From assembly GCA_022750115.1 (NCBI GenBank), contig JAKIWI010000002.1, positions 173,221 through 237,220 on the forward strand: a stretch of DNA of 64,000 nt. Direction: 5' to 3'. The stretch comes from Thermoplasmata archaeon (GTDB taxonomy: Archaea > Thermoplasmatota > Thermoplasmata > Lutacidiplasmatales > UBA184). This document shows, in pieces, positions 8,771 to 18,018 of the stretch. The position numbers and the translations under genes were made by a program. Below the pieces are notes generated by a model. It made no database searches, was not told the DNA's origin, and saw nothing but the letters and a program-made list of their open reading frames with translations. Position 1 is the first letter of the stretch, and each line of letters begins with the position of its first letter.

Positions 8771-8797
8771 GAGGTGACACCAGCTCGAGGTGCCACC
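8771..8797. promoter_or_regulatory. Tandem GGTGnCACC palindromes, candidate operator
   Basis: GAGGTGACACC at 8771-8781 is followed by GAGGTGCCACC at 8787-8797. The repeat offset is 16 bp and each unit has a GGTG/CACC palindromic core. The pair lies about 100 nt upstream of the start of the 36-residue frame. Two identical palindromes at this spacing look like a binding site for a dimeric regulator; no regulator is identified. Confidence 0.35.
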
Positions 8798-9106
8798 CCG
8801 CATCTTAGGGGTCCCACCGGGGAGGGACAGGCCGTTCCCCCGAGAGCCTTCCCGCCTACCGCGATGGGCGGGCAGGTCGATCGCCTGCTGGGAGCGGGTT
8901 GGGAATCTTCGGGGCAGAGCGGCGCTCCGAGCAACCCCGCGAGAGCCGCGCCGGCCGTCGATCCCAGCGATACTGCGCCGGAATAATATTGCGCGACGCC
9001 CGCCCCGCATCGGGCGGACCACGGCCGTTGCGATCCAGGGGCGTGCCCGCGAGACTCCGGGGCGACCAGTCGAATCGCCGGGAACGGCGAGCCCTCTCCG
9101 AGCCGG

Positions 9107-11149
9107 TCAGTCGGGCGTGGAGGCGGTGTCGTGGGACGGGGTAGCCGCGGACTGCGTCCCCTCCCGGATCCAGTCCTTGAACGCGTCGATGGTGCTCGGT
9201 CGCCCGAGGTACGCGGTCAGGAGCTCGGCCGCCGGCCGGGAGCTTCCCGGCTCCAAGATCTCCCGCGCGTAGGCGCGGGCGAGCTCCGGGTCGGTGAGCG
9301 TACCCCGCTCCAGGAACGGGCGCAGGATGTCCCGTGCGATGACGAGCGACCACACGTAGGTGTAGTAGAACGCCGAGTAGCCGGTCAGGTGCCCCCATCC
9401 CTCCTGGGGATGGTACTCGTCGCGGAACGGCAGCGGCCAGTATCGCCGGAACGTCGCGTGGTAGTCGACGGTCGTGTCCATTCCGGCCGGGTCGCGATCG
9501 TAGAATTCGAGCGACGTCGCCGACAGGGCCACCTGACGCAGCCACGCCGACGCCCGCGCGAGACCGTCGGCGGCGGCGACGCGCGCGAGCAACTCCGGCG
9601 GGATCGCCTCTCCCGTCTCGGGGTTTCGGGCGAAGCGGCCGAGCGTCGCGGGGTCCCGCGCCCACTCCTCGAACAGAAGCGAGGGGGCCTCGACGAAGTC
9701 CCACTCGATGAACGACATCGTGTTGTACAGCCAGCGGCCGCTCCCCGAGAGCAGCGCGTGCAGCAGGTGCCCGAACTCGTGGAAGAACACCACGACGTCG
9801 GCGTGGAGCATGCGCGAGGTCTCCATCGGCGAGCTCGCATCGAGGAAGTTGCAGACGAGCGCGTTCTGGGGGAGCTGCCGCCCGAGGGTGCCGAGCCGGA
9901 CCCCGAAGCACGCGGCGTGGCTGAACTTGCCCTCACGGGGGACGAGGTCGAGGAACATCCGACCGACCGGGGCGCCCTTGCGTCGCACGTCGAACGCTTC
10001 GACGCTCGGATGCCAGATCCCCTCCGGGGTGACGCGCTCGAACGTGAGGTCGAACAACTCGCCGCAGAGCGCGAACAGCCCATCGCGCACCCGGCCGTAG
10101 GGAAGGTACTCCCGCAACCGCTTCGAGTCGACCCCGAACTCCTCGCGCCGGATCTTCCCGTCGATGTATCCCTCCCCGAGCGCCCCGATGTCCCAGACGT
10201 CGATCTGAGTCGCCGTCGGGTCATCGCGCTGCTTGCGGGCGAGGAATCGCGCGAGCTCCCGGTCGGAGGGTTCCCGCAGGACCGCCGCCACCGCGTCGAG
10301 GAACGATCGGACATCCGCCGGGGTGGCGACCATCTTGTCCTCGAGAGCGTAGGCCGCGAAGGTCGGGTAGCCGAGCTCCCGGGCGAGCGCGTGGCGCGCC
10401 GCCAGCAGGTCGTCCAGGACGGGGAGGTTCGCCGGATGGGCCCGGTTCATGAACTCGCGGTAGAGGGACCTCCGCAGCTCACCTCGCTCCGCGTAGGCCA
10501 TGACGGGTCGGTAGTCGGGACCGCGTGTCGTGATGTGCACCAGTCCATCCGACGCGGCGGGGTGGGAAGCGACGAAGTCGGAGGGCAATCCGGCGAGCTC
10601 GGATGGGGGTACGGAGACCTCGCGTTCTCCCGTCGCGATGTTCTCGTTAAACTGGTTGCCGATGCGGTCGATCCGGTCCTGCTGCTGGCGCAGCTTCTCG
10701 CGCCCGTCGGCGTCGTGCTCGACGCCCGCGCGCCGCATCTCGCGCCGCATCTTCTCGACCGCGAATCGGGTCGGCGCGTCAGCCCGGCCGAGGTCGAGAC
10801 GCCGCAACCGCTCGTAGATCCGATCGTCCGTTCGGAACCGGTTGAAGAATTGGTCGGCCGATTCGGAGACCTCCCGGCCCGCCGTCCGAACGTCGGCCTC
10901 GGGGTGCACCTGGAAGACGAAGCTCCCGTGTGCGCCGACGTCGTAGACGTCCGAGAGCACGCGGTCGAGAAGCGTCAGGAACCCCTCCACGTCGGGAAGG
11001 CCCTCGCTCGTCGCGAGGAGCTCGAGGTCGCGATGGGCGGCCGCCAGAGCGCCCGCGGCGCGGTCGCGGAGGTCGCTCGCGGACAGGGTGAACGGGAAAT
11101 CTCCGAACGTCGCGAGCTCCGCGGGATTGAGGTCCGACACGAGGGGCAC
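9107..11149 (-). CDS. M3 family oligopeptidase (thimet oligopeptidase/oligoendopeptidase-like)
   Basis: A zinc metallopeptidase that degrades short peptides, expected in the cytoplasm. The 680-residue protein has the full M3 layout, with a long helical N-terminal part and the catalytic motif HEFGH at residues 457-461. The third zinc ligand is Glu487 in DFVEAPS, at the spacing seen in thimet oligopeptidase. Further family marks are the downstream GYSAFYYTYVWS segment and FRDEYHPQEGWGHL. Nothing essential appears to be missing. The GTG at 11149 is supported by a GATATC box 28 nt upstream. It is transcribed divergently from the Rossmann-fold gene at 11261. Confidence 0.92.
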   Translation of the reverse strand: MPLVSDLNPAELATFGDFPFTLSASDLRDRAAGALAAAHRDLELLATSEGLPDVEGFLTLLDRVLSDVYDVGAHGSFVFQVHPEADVRTAGREVSESADQFFNRFRTDDRIYERLRRLDLGRADAPTRFAVEKMRREMRRAGVEHDADGREKLRQQQDRIDRIGNQFNENIATGEREVSVPPSELAGLPSDFVASHPAASDGLVHITTRGPDYRPVMAYAERGELRRSLYREFMNRAHPANLPVLDDLLAARHALARELGYPTFAAYALEDKMVATPADVRSFLDAVAAVLREPSDRELARFLARKQRDDPTATQIDVWDIGALGEGYIDGKIRREEFGVDSKRLREYLPYGRVRDGLFALCGELFDLTFERVTPEGIWHPSVEAFDVRRKGAPVGRMFLDLVPREGKFSHAACFGVRLGTLGRQLPQNALVCNFLDASSPMETSRMLHADVVVFFHEFGHLLHALLSGSGRWLYNTMSFIEWDFVEAPSLLFEEWARDPATLGRFARNPETGEAIPPELLARVAAADGLARASAWLRQVALSATSLEFYDRDPAGMDTTVDYHATFRRYWPLPFRDEYHPQEGWGHLTGYSAFYYTYVWSLVIARDILRPFLERGTLTDPELARAYAREILEPGSSRPAAELLTAYLGRPSTIDAFKDWIREGTQSAATPSHDTASTPD

Positions 11150-11173
11150 CGGGGCGACGCGAACGCCCGGTGC

Positions 11174-11180
11174 GGATATC
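11174..11180 (-). promoter_or_regulatory. TATA-like box for the M3 peptidase
   Basis: GATATCC (minus strand) is centred about 28 nt before the start at 11149. Confidence 0.45.
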
Positions 11181-11260
11181 GTCGCGGGGGCCGGCGGGAC
11201 GGGCGAGAACGGGGTGGGTCCGTCCTCCGTCGTGCACCGTGAGGCTATTCTTCTCCGGGA

Positions 11261-11938
11261 TTGCCGCAGGTCGTGGACGTCCTCCTGTTCGGCGCCTCGG
11301 GCATGGTGGGGGGCGGTGTCCTGCGGGAGTGTCTCCTCTCGACCGACGTCCGACGGGCCGTCTCCGTCGGCCGGGCTCCGACCGGCAAGCGCTCGGAGAA
11401 GCTCGAGGAGATCGTGATCTCCGACCTGAAGGACCTCTCGGTCCTCACCGACCGCATCCCCGAGTTCGATGCCGCGTTCTTCTGCGTGGGCGTCTCGTCG
11501 CTCGGGAGGACCGAGTCGGAGTACTCCCGACTCACCTACGACCTCACCCTGGCGGTCGCGGAGCCGCTCGCGCGCCGCAATCCGAACATGACGTTCGTCT
11601 ACGTGTCCGGGGCGGGAACCGACTCGACGGAGCGGGGTCGGAGCATGTGGGCCCGCGTGAAAGGTCGGACCGAGAACGCGCTCCTCCGCCTACCGTTCCG
11701 CAACGCGTTCCTGTTCCGCCCGGGCGCGATCCAACCGCTCCACGGGATCCACTCGAAGACGCGCGCGTACCGGGTCATCTACGTGGTGCTGCGTCCGCTT
11801 CTCCCGTTGCTGCTTCGCGTGGCCCCCGGGGGGGTCACGACGACCGAGCGCGTGGGCCGGGCGATGATCCGCGTCGCCCGCGACGGGGCGCCGTCGGCCA
11901 TCATCGACAATCGGGAGATCAATATCCTCGGGCGGTGA
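11261..11938 (+). CDS. NAD(P)-binding Rossmann-fold protein (atypical SDR, TIP30/HTATIP2-like)
   Basis: The 225-residue protein opens with a dinucleotide-binding loop FGASGMVGGGVL directly after the first strand. It continues as an atypical short-chain dehydrogenase: FDAAFFCVGVSS, a YVSGAGTDS strand and loop, a K in WARVKGRTE, and FLFRPGAIQP. It is closest in layout to NAD(P)H-binding TIP30-like proteins; the usual YxxxK catalytic pair is not evident, so the reaction is unknown. The annotated start is TTG 11261. A GTG at 11273 is also plausible, since a CTATTC box lies about 27 nt before it. Confidence 0.8.
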   Translation: MPQVVDVLLFGASGMVGGGVLRECLLSTDVRRAVSVGRAPTGKRSEKLEEIVISDLKDLSVLTDRIPEFDAAFFCVGVSSLGRTESEYSRLTYDLTLAVAEPLARRNPNMTFVYVSGAGTDSTERGRSMWARVKGRTENALLRLPFRNAFLFRPGAIQPLHGIHSKTRAYRVIYVVLRPLLPLLLRVAPGGVTTTERVGRAMIRVARDGAPSAIIDNREINILGR

Positions 11939-11959
11939 CCGAGGGGCGCCCCCGGTCGC

Positions 11960-12409
11960 CTAGCTCGGAGGGTCGGGGCCCTTGACGATCAGGACCGGCG
12001 AGCGAACGTGGTGGACGACGGCGTCGGAGGTGCTCCCGAGGAACAGCCGGCCGCCCGTCGACAACCCCCGGGCCCCCATCACGACCAGGTCGCTCGCGTG
12101 CTGGTCGAGGAACGCGAGCAGCTCGGGGACGACGAGGCCGCGGAGCCGCACCGTCGTGACGTTCGCGACTCCCGCCCGAGTCGCTCGGTCCGCGCTGTCC
12201 GAGAGCAGCTTCTCGTAGGCCCTCTCCTCCTCCTCGTAGTAGGACGCGGGAGGCACGGCCGCCGGTGCGTAGTTCACGTAGAGGGGCACGACGGAGATGA
12301 GCGTCACCGTTGAGTGGAACGCCTTGGCGAGCTCCACCGCGGCCTCGAGGGCGCGATCGGAGTGGGGAGAGCCATCGACCGTCACCGTGATTCGTGCGAA
12401 CGCGGGCAT
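11960..12409 (-). CDS. Universal stress protein (UspA family)
   Basis: The 149-residue UspA-fold protein has the family start (ITVTVDGSPHSDRALE) and the ATP-binding signature G-2x-G-9x-G-S/T in MGARGLSTGGRLFLGST, then the last strand SPVLIVKG. The signature predicts nucleotide binding. The ATG at 12409 begins right at the first strand; an upstream in-frame ATG at 12481 would add a Pro-rich extension. It is divergent from a second UspA gene at 12652. This pairing suggests joint regulation from the 242-nt shared region. Confidence 0.88.
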   Translation of the reverse strand: MPAFARITVTVDGSPHSDRALEAAVELAKAFHSTVTLISVVPLYVNYAPAAVPPASYYEEEERAYEKLLSDSADRATRAGVANVTTVRLRGLVVPELLAFLDQHASDLVVMGARGLSTGGRLFLGSTSDAVVHHVRSPVLIVKGPDPPS

Positions 12410-12651
12410 CGTCGGCGTGGGGGGAACCGGGCTAATGGCGCTTTCGTCTTGGCCCGGCCCCCCGGGCGCAACCGGTTTCATAAGAGGCTCCTGCTTCCCG
12501 GATTCGTGGCTGGTCCGATCGACTCGGGCGACGGGCCGTCGAAATCCGCTCAGGGTCGAAGTTGTCGGCTCGTTGGGTCCCCGCCCGGCCAGGCGGCGAC
12601 GGGGGGCCGGACGTCCATCGGTCGGCTGGCGAACCCGCGACCGAGGCTCCC

Positions 12652-13155
12652 ATGACTCTCGGGAGAATCCTCGTCGCCTTCGACGGCACGCCCCATGCGC
12701 GGAGGGCGAGCGCCCTCGCGCTCGAGATCGCGGGGCGGTTCCGTTCCCATCTGACGCTCGTGGTCGTCCAGAAGCCACCGGAGAGCGGCACGGACTCGCG
12801 GCTCGCCAGCCTCGTACCCGTGGGGGAGGATGGTCGGGCGATGGCGTCGTTGGTCGACGAGCTCCGCGAGAAGGGCACGACGAAGGGAGTGTCGAAGTTC
12901 GAGGTCGTGTACCTGGAGGGCGATGTCGAGGACGTACTGTTGGCCTACCTCGAGCAGCATCCGCAGGACCTCGCCGTGGTGGGCTCCCGCGGCCTCAGCC
13001 GGGGGCGTCGGCTCCTTCTTGGGAGCGTCTCCGCGGGTCTTGTCAACGCGGCGCCGTGTCCGGTCCTCGTCGTTCGTGCGCCCCACCCACGTCGGCACGA
13101 CAAGCCGGCCGCCCCGACCACCGGTCCGCACCCGGTCCCACCCGCGACCCGGTGA
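12652..13155 (+). CDS. Universal stress protein (UspA family)
   Basis: The 167-residue UspA-fold protein begins RILVAFDGTPHARRAS and carries the ATP-binding motif GSRGLSRGRRLLLGSVS, followed by a Pro-, His- and Arg-rich tail of about 25 residues not typical of the family. It is divergent from the UspA gene at 11960; the two products are clearly different in the middle, so they are old paralogues. The start at ATG 12652 is chosen because the fold begins directly after it; the longer frame upstream is composition noise. Confidence 0.88.
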   Translation: MTLGRILVAFDGTPHARRASALALEIAGRFRSHLTLVVVQKPPESGTDSRLASLVPVGEDGRAMASLVDELREKGTTKGVSKFEVVYLEGDVEDVLLAYLEQHPQDLAVVGSRGLSRGRRLLLGSVSAGLVNAAPCPVLVVRAPHPRRHDKPAAPTTGPHPVPPATR

Positions 13156-13263
13156 GGAAGCTCTCCCCTCACACAGTCCGACTCTCGAGACGGGCAGTCG
13201 ATCGCCCTTCGCCTTCGTAGCGCGCATTTAGTCCGAGCCGAGTCCAGGGCGAGGGCGCAGGAG

Positions 13264-13779
13264 ATGACGACGCCCGCCGACCGTGAGATCATCGAGCTGG
13301 CCGGGACGGACCGCGAGCGGGCAGTTCCCGTCCTGCGGGACGGATTCACCGGGGTCTACCGGTGGCACGCCAAGAAGACCCTCGGCGAGGTCGACCGGGT
13401 CCGCGGGCTCGTCCTTGGCGACGTGGTCGTCGGCGTGACCCTGCTGGCCGGGCTGGTCCCGGAGGTCGGCTACGTCTACTACGTCGCCATCGCGACGGCC
13501 CACCGGGGGAAGGGCCTCGGCGGGAGACTCCTCGACGACGCGATCGGCCTCTTCGACCAGGAGGGCCGGTCCGTCGTCTACGTGGCCACCGAGCCGGAGA
13601 ATGCTCCGATGGTCGCAGCGTTGCGGCGACGGGGATTCCGCGAGGTCGAACGCAAGGAGCTGGGATTCGCGGAGGGGGGCCTCGGCGCGTGGGGGCTTCG
13701 CAGCCGCATGACACTCGTGTGGGGCGAGATCCTGATGGGGCGACGGCTTCGCCCGCAACCGGTGAAGGCGGACCGGTAG
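13264..13779 (+). CDS. GNAT family N-acetyltransferase
   Basis: The 171-residue protein has the GNAT core: strand VYYVAIATAHRGKGLGGRLLDDA gives the acetyl-CoA pyrophosphate loop (R-G-K-G-L-G), followed by VYVATEPENAPMVAALRRRGF, the usual strand, helix and GF-turn. The acyl acceptor cannot be predicted. A GCATTTAG box lies about 35 nt before the ATG, so a very short leader is expected. It converges on the large gene ending at 13850. Confidence 0.85.
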   Translation: MTTPADREIIELAGTDRERAVPVLRDGFTGVYRWHAKKTLGEVDRVRGLVLGDVVVGVTLLAGLVPEVGYVYYVAIATAHRGKGLGGRLLDDAIGLFDQEGRSVVYVATEPENAPMVAALRRRGFREVERKELGFAEGGLGAWGLRSRMTLVWGEILMGRRLRPQPVKADR

Positions 13780-13849
13780 CGGCGGTCTTCGCAAGCGACC
13801 GAGGGAGCCCGGTCGCCGGACCCGCTCGTCGGGCTCGCGCCCGTGGCGT

Positions 13850-16800
13850 TCACTCCGTGGCGATCGGCTCCGTCGGCACCGCGGCGGCCAGGGCCTCGAC
13901 GTCCCCGGCGGGCATCAGGGCGGGGTTGATCGGGAGCCACAACCGGGCGCCGCGTTCGACCGCGAGGTCGTTCAACTGGCGGAGGACCGCCGCGATCGCC
14001 GTCACCCCGTGAATTCGCACCAGGTACTCTCCCCCCTCGACGAACACGGCCGTCACGCCATTCTCGGTCAGGGCCTTCGATAGGACCGCCGTCAAGGCCG
14101 GAAGGTCGCCGGGTCGGATCGCGTTCCCCTTCCCGACGTTCGAGAGCCAGACGACCTCGACGTCCCTCGGGCCGAGAAGGGCACGCCGGCGTTCCGGAAA
14201 CTCGCGGCTGAGGCAGAGGCCCCGATGTCCGGCGCTCGTCGCATCGAGGAATCGCCGCCACGCCGGTTCCTCGCGGTCCCCGAGGGAGAGGCGCACGCCG
14301 GAGGGCGGCGCCGTCGGCGTAGGGGGGGCCTCCGAAAGCGCGACCAGCTCGATTGGCGGGGCCGGCGCCACGGGAGGCCGGGTCTCGCGCGCAACAATCA
14401 GCTGGGGCGGGGCGAGCGGGACCGGTGCCGGAGGCGGGGCGAGCGGGACGGAGGGAGCGGGAGGCGGAGTGGGATCTCGAACCGGGGCGGGCGGCGTTTC
14501 GGGAAGGGGTGCGGCCGGCGATGGTTCGATCGGAGGCGGTTCCGCGCGAGTCTCGGGCGGGAGCGGCGGGACCGGCGACACCGACTCTCCTTCGCGATGG
14601 ATCACGGGGCGATGGTGCGGTGGGACGGGAGGAACCTCTCCCCCGAACGCTCCGACGAGCTCGGCCGCCACGAACGGGCCGAACCCCGGGACCGCAGCGA
14701 GATCCGGGAACGGTGCGTGCGACAGCGCGTCGAACGTGGTGAAGCCGGCGTCGAACGCCAACCCGACCTTCGCCGGTCCGACGATTGGCCGGCCGATCGC
14801 GCGGTCGACCTGGTCGACGATCTCGCGCACGGTCGACTCCCGGTCGAGCACTGCCTGGTCGAGGTATTCGAGCGACTCGATCTCCGGTCGCGGCGGTAGC
14901 AATTGGGTCACCCGGCGCGTCGCCCGAGGGGCGCGCGGCGGCTTGGGGGCGGCCACGGGGACGGGGGTCCCGGGGATGTAGACTCTCCACCCCTCGCCCC
15001 GGCGAGTTCGTCCCGAGCTCGTCTCGGCCGCTGGCAGCTGGATCGTGCCGTCGTTCACCGCGATCTGCCCGACGCCCAAGTACTCGGTCACCGCAGGACC
15101 GTGGGTCGCCAACTCCGCGCCGAGCCCCTCGCTCGCGGAGACGACGACGAGCTCGGGCCGAATGCCGCCCGCGCGCTTCAGTCGGCGCTCGAGGTGCCGC
15201 ACGACGCGGTATCCGTCCAGGGAGAGCGCGGGAACGCGCCGCTGGTGGCGCGCGGCATCGGGGGGGAGCGTGAGGAGGATCTCGCCGTGCGCCCAGCCCA
15301 CCGGGACGACGTCATCCGGCAGCGACTCGGTGAACTCGACCATCCCCGGCATGATCGGCATCGTCCGGCCGTCGAAGGCGATCGAGAGGGTCCCGGACCG
15401 GATCCCCTCCTGGACGCGGCGAGAGGGGATCTGCTCGAGCAGCCGGACCACGCGCGCGGACTGCGCCCCGTAGGTGCGTTGGATCGCGGGCAAGACCGGA
15501 CGGACGTCGACGCGTCGCCCGTCCCACGGGTGCTCGGGGGACGCCACCACGACATGTTCGAGTCCGGCGAGCCGGCCGAGGACCTCGGCCGTTGCCCGCA
15601 GCCGTTCGGCCACCGCCTCGTCCTGCAGGAGCAGGATCGCCGTGGGGACCGTGGCGGAGGCCGCGAGCCCGAACAGTCGCCGACCATCGTCGACCGCCTC
15701 CCGGACCGAGCGCCACCGGTCGTAGTCGGCTTCGCCCTCGGCGTTGAGGGCCTGCTCGAGGCTCGGGGTGATCGTACCCTCGAACACGGAAGCGCGGTCC
15801 GAGCGGAACGCCCGATGGAGCGCCTCCATCGTGAACGGTGCGACGGGCGCGTACAGCTCGACCCATGAGGGAAGGATGTGGTGGAGGACCCGATACACCG
15901 CGACCTTGTCGGGCGGGAGACCCGGGACGGCGAGTCGGGGCTCGACCATCCGAAGGTAGCCTTCGCGGAGGTCCCGCTCGGCGAACCGAGCGAGGGCCGT
16001 CTGAGCGCCCCCGAGGTCGCCCGCGTCGTAGCGGGCGCGAACGGAGATCCGAAGGCGCTCGAACGTGGAGAGGAACGCCCGGTCCTCGACACCGATCTCG
16101 GACAGATGGGACGAGAGCGAGCCATCCGGAGCGAACCCGTCGGCGATCGACCGGTCGAGGACGCGGGCCGCGAGGGTCCAGAGCTTGCGGAGGCGTCGGG
16201 ACTCTTGCACCGCCCGGTCGGCGAGGGTCTGCAGGCTGCGGGGCGGTTCGTTCGTGCGAAGGAGCGCCGCGCGCAGGGCGTCCTCCCCCATCTCGGGGCC
16301 GGGCTCGCCCGCCGGGAGGGTCGGGAGCGTCGTGAGCCGGACGTCGGTCGGCGGGCCGTCGAGCGCCTCGCGGGCGGCGAGGTGGTGGAGGAGCGCCGGG
16401 CCGCGACGCCGACGTGCGAGGTAAATCCGGATCGTGTCCGACGGGTCGAGGGCTCGCGAGGCTGCCCAACTATCGATGGCCTCGGTGAAGGCGGGGAGCA
16501 GGCGACGCCGGACGCCCACGAAGCCCCCTCCGCAGGCGCATCGCTCCCCCGTCGGCGCGGTCGACACGCGCTCGCATTCGCTGCACTCGGAGAGGAGTGC
16601 GTCGTTCGGGTCGACGCTCGGGTCGACCTCGCTGATCGCCCACGGCACGACCTCGCTGGTCAAGGGGATCGATTCTTCGGGGAGCAATCGGGAGAACAGG
16701 GCGAGCGACTCTCCGCTCAATCGGCCCGGCTCAAGGCACCAGGCCCGGCCGGGGACCCAGCGGAGCGCGGTGCCGCAGATGCCACAGTGCGGGACCCCGC

Positions 16801-17866
16801 GGCGCACGGAGAGCTCGGCGAACATCGCGCCGCCCTCGGACAGGTCGCGGAGGATGAACGCCTCGGCGTGCTCGAGCTCGAGGCCGGCGTACTTGTGCGG
16901 CCGCTCGGATTCGACGACGCCGTTCGGCCCCGCCACCGCGGGACCCACGATCCGGTGCGCGCGCGCGACCGCCGCGTCCCCGGCGCCGTGCGCCGGAACG
17001 AGCGTGACGATCCCGGTACCGGTGTCGCTGACGTCGTTCGAGGCGACGATCGTCCCCGCGGGCGGGAGCAGGTCGGAAACGGGGGGGTACTCGAGCGCGA
17101 GCGGATGCGAGTAGACCGCTCCGGCGAGATCCGCCCCGAGCTTGTCCTCGAGGACCTCGACCGTACTGCCCGGTAACCACGCCGTCAGTCGGTCCAGGGC
17201 GCTCCGCGAGAGGACGATGCGCTCGGTCGAATCCCTCCGCGTCCAGCGGGCCACGACGTAGTGGACCTCGGGGTTGACGAGGAGCGCGACGGTCCCGAGG
17301 AGCTTCCAGACCTCGTCGGTCCAAACGAGCAGCGAAGTCGGCTCGCCTTCCTCCGGAAGTCGGAACCGGACGAGGTAGGTTCGGCCGGTTCCCGACTCGT
17401 AGACGATCGTCTGGGGAGTCCGCGGCACCTGGCAGCGGGGGCAGACTCGAAGCGGGAGCTCGCGGGCGACCAAGATCCGGGCGTCGGCGAGCCGGCCCAG
17501 CATCCAACGCCGCCGCTCGGCGGCACCTTCGGTGTCGGGACGCGGCGCGGCCACGGCCGCTTGCGCCAGCCGGGCGACGGTCGCCTCGCTCCCGTCGCCG
17601 GCCCACGGCACCCGCAGCCGCAGAGCGGTCTCGCTCCGCCGCGCGGTCAGCGTCAGGTAGCGGGCTTCGGCGTCGGCGGCCACGCTACGTTGGAGAGTCC
17701 CCGCGATCGGGTCGCTGGGGGAGATCGCACCCAGGAACTGGCGCAGCGGCCGCCCTGTGCGACGGCCCGCCGGCTCCGGCTCCCGACGTCGGGCGCGCTC
17801 CGCCCAGAAGGCCCGGGTCGCGGCTTCGACGTCGTGAAAATCGTACTGCGCCGCGAGCCGTTCCAT
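13850..17866 (-). CDS. Isoleucyl-tRNA-synthetase-like protein lacking HIGH/KMSKS, fused to HhH and DUF835
   Basis: The 1338-residue protein follows the class Ia synthetase order but without its catalytic motifs. Residues 1-90 align in pattern with the IleRS start (YDFHDVEAATRAFW), yet the HIGH position near 50-60 reads PSDPIAGTL. Residues 140-330 resemble the CP1 editing domain (VWTDEVWKLLG in place of WTTTPWT; TGTGIVTLVPAHG in place of GTGIVHIAPAFG). Cys pairs occur at 142/145, 361/364, 428/431 and 443/445. The KMSKS region near 505-525 has no such motif. Residues 600-760 look like the anticodon-binding helices. A helix-hairpin-helix (about 1030-1075), a Pro-rich linker (1078-1190) and a DUF835 domain (1190-1320, with VWLS...AIRPGDL and VEGGEYL) follow. 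I infer a non-aminoacylating paralogue. ATG 17866 is used because a TATA box lies downstream of the longer start at 17971. Confidence 0.75.
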   Translation of the reverse strand: MERLAAQYDFHDVEAATRAFWAERARRREPEPAGRRTGRPLRQFLGAISPSDPIAGTLQRSVAADAEARYLTLTARRSETALRLRVPWAGDGSEATVARLAQAAVAAPRPDTEGAAERRRWMLGRLADARILVARELPLRVCPRCQVPRTPQTIVYESGTGRTYLVRFRLPEEGEPTSLLVWTDEVWKLLGTVALLVNPEVHYVVARWTRRDSTERIVLSRSALDRLTAWLPGSTVEVLEDKLGADLAGAVYSHPLALEYPPVSDLLPPAGTIVASNDVSDTGTGIVTLVPAHGAGDAAVARAHRIVGPAVAGPNGVVESERPHKYAGLELEHAEAFILRDLSEGGAMFAELSVRRGVPHCGICGTALRWVPGRAWCLEPGRLSGESLALFSRLLPEESIPLTSEVVPWAISEVDPSVDPNDALLSECSECERVSTAPTGERCACGGGFVGVRRRLLPAFTEAIDSWAASRALDPSDTIRIYLARRRRGPALLHHLAAREALDGPPTDVRLTTLPTLPAGEPGPEMGEDALRAALLRTNEPPRSLQTLADRAVQESRRLRKLWTLAARVLDRSIADGFAPDGSLSSHLSEIGVEDRAFLSTFERLRISVRARYDAGDLGGAQTALARFAERDLREGYLRMVEPRLAVPGLPPDKVAVYRVLHHILPSWVELYAPVAPFTMEALHRAFRSDRASVFEGTITPSLEQALNAEGEADYDRWRSVREAVDDGRRLFGLAASATVPTAILLLQDEAVAERLRATAEVLGRLAGLEHVVVASPEHPWDGRRVDVRPVLPAIQRTYGAQSARVVRLLEQIPSRRVQEGIRSGTLSIAFDGRTMPIMPGMVEFTESLPDDVVPVGWAHGEILLTLPPDAARHQRRVPALSLDGYRVVRHLERRLKRAGGIRPELVVVSASEGLGAELATHGPAVTEYLGVGQIAVNDGTIQLPAAETSSGRTRRGEGWRVYIPGTPVPVAAPKPPRAPRATRRVTQLLPPRPEIESLEYLDQAVLDRESTVREIVDQVDRAIGRPIVGPAKVGLAFDAGFTTFDALSHAPFPDLAAVPGFGPFVAAELVGAFGGEVPPVPPHHRPVIHREGESVSPVPPLPPETRAEPPPIEPSPAAPLPETPPAPVRDPTPPPAPSVPLAPPPAPVPLAPPQLIVARETRPPVAPAPPIELVALSEAPPTPTAPPSGVRLSLGDREEPAWRRFLDATSAGHRGLCLSREFPERRRALLGPRDVEVVWLSNVGKGNAIRPGDLPALTAVLSKALTENGVTAVFVEGGEYLVRIHGVTAIAAVLRQLNDLAVERGARLWLPINPALMPAGDVEALAAAVPTEPIATE

Positions 17867-17920
17867 GACCGGCACGGGCCGCTTCGCGGCTCGCCCCGGT
17901 ATCGATGGGAGAACTCCGAC

Positions 17921-17927
17921 GATAAAC
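17921..17927 (-). promoter_or_regulatory. TATA box for the IleRS-like gene
   Basis: GTTTATC (minus strand) lies 57 nt before the ATG at 17866 and inside the longer open frame starting at 17971, so the shorter start is favoured. It shares the 152-nt divergent region with aIF5A. Confidence 0.45.
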
Positions 17928-18018
17928 CCTCGCTCGGCGCGCGATGGAAACCGTCGCCGGCGCCCCAGCAACGGTTATCCGCCCGACTCCCTCCGAGCCG
18001 ACCGGACGGAGCCGGGCG

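Larger units (their letters stand above)
8674..9106. other. 433-nt stretch without a supported gene
   Basis: This holds the promoter of the small-gene pair and the tandem palindromes at 8771-8797. I see no supported coding frame or RNA gene in the rest. Open frames here have the composition of chance high-GC frames. Confidence 0.5.

Noticed and set aside
9131-11242. 703-codon open frame on the plus strand
   Set aside because: Exactly antisense to the M3 peptidase; Arg/Glu/Val-rich composition without domains, a product of high third-base GC.
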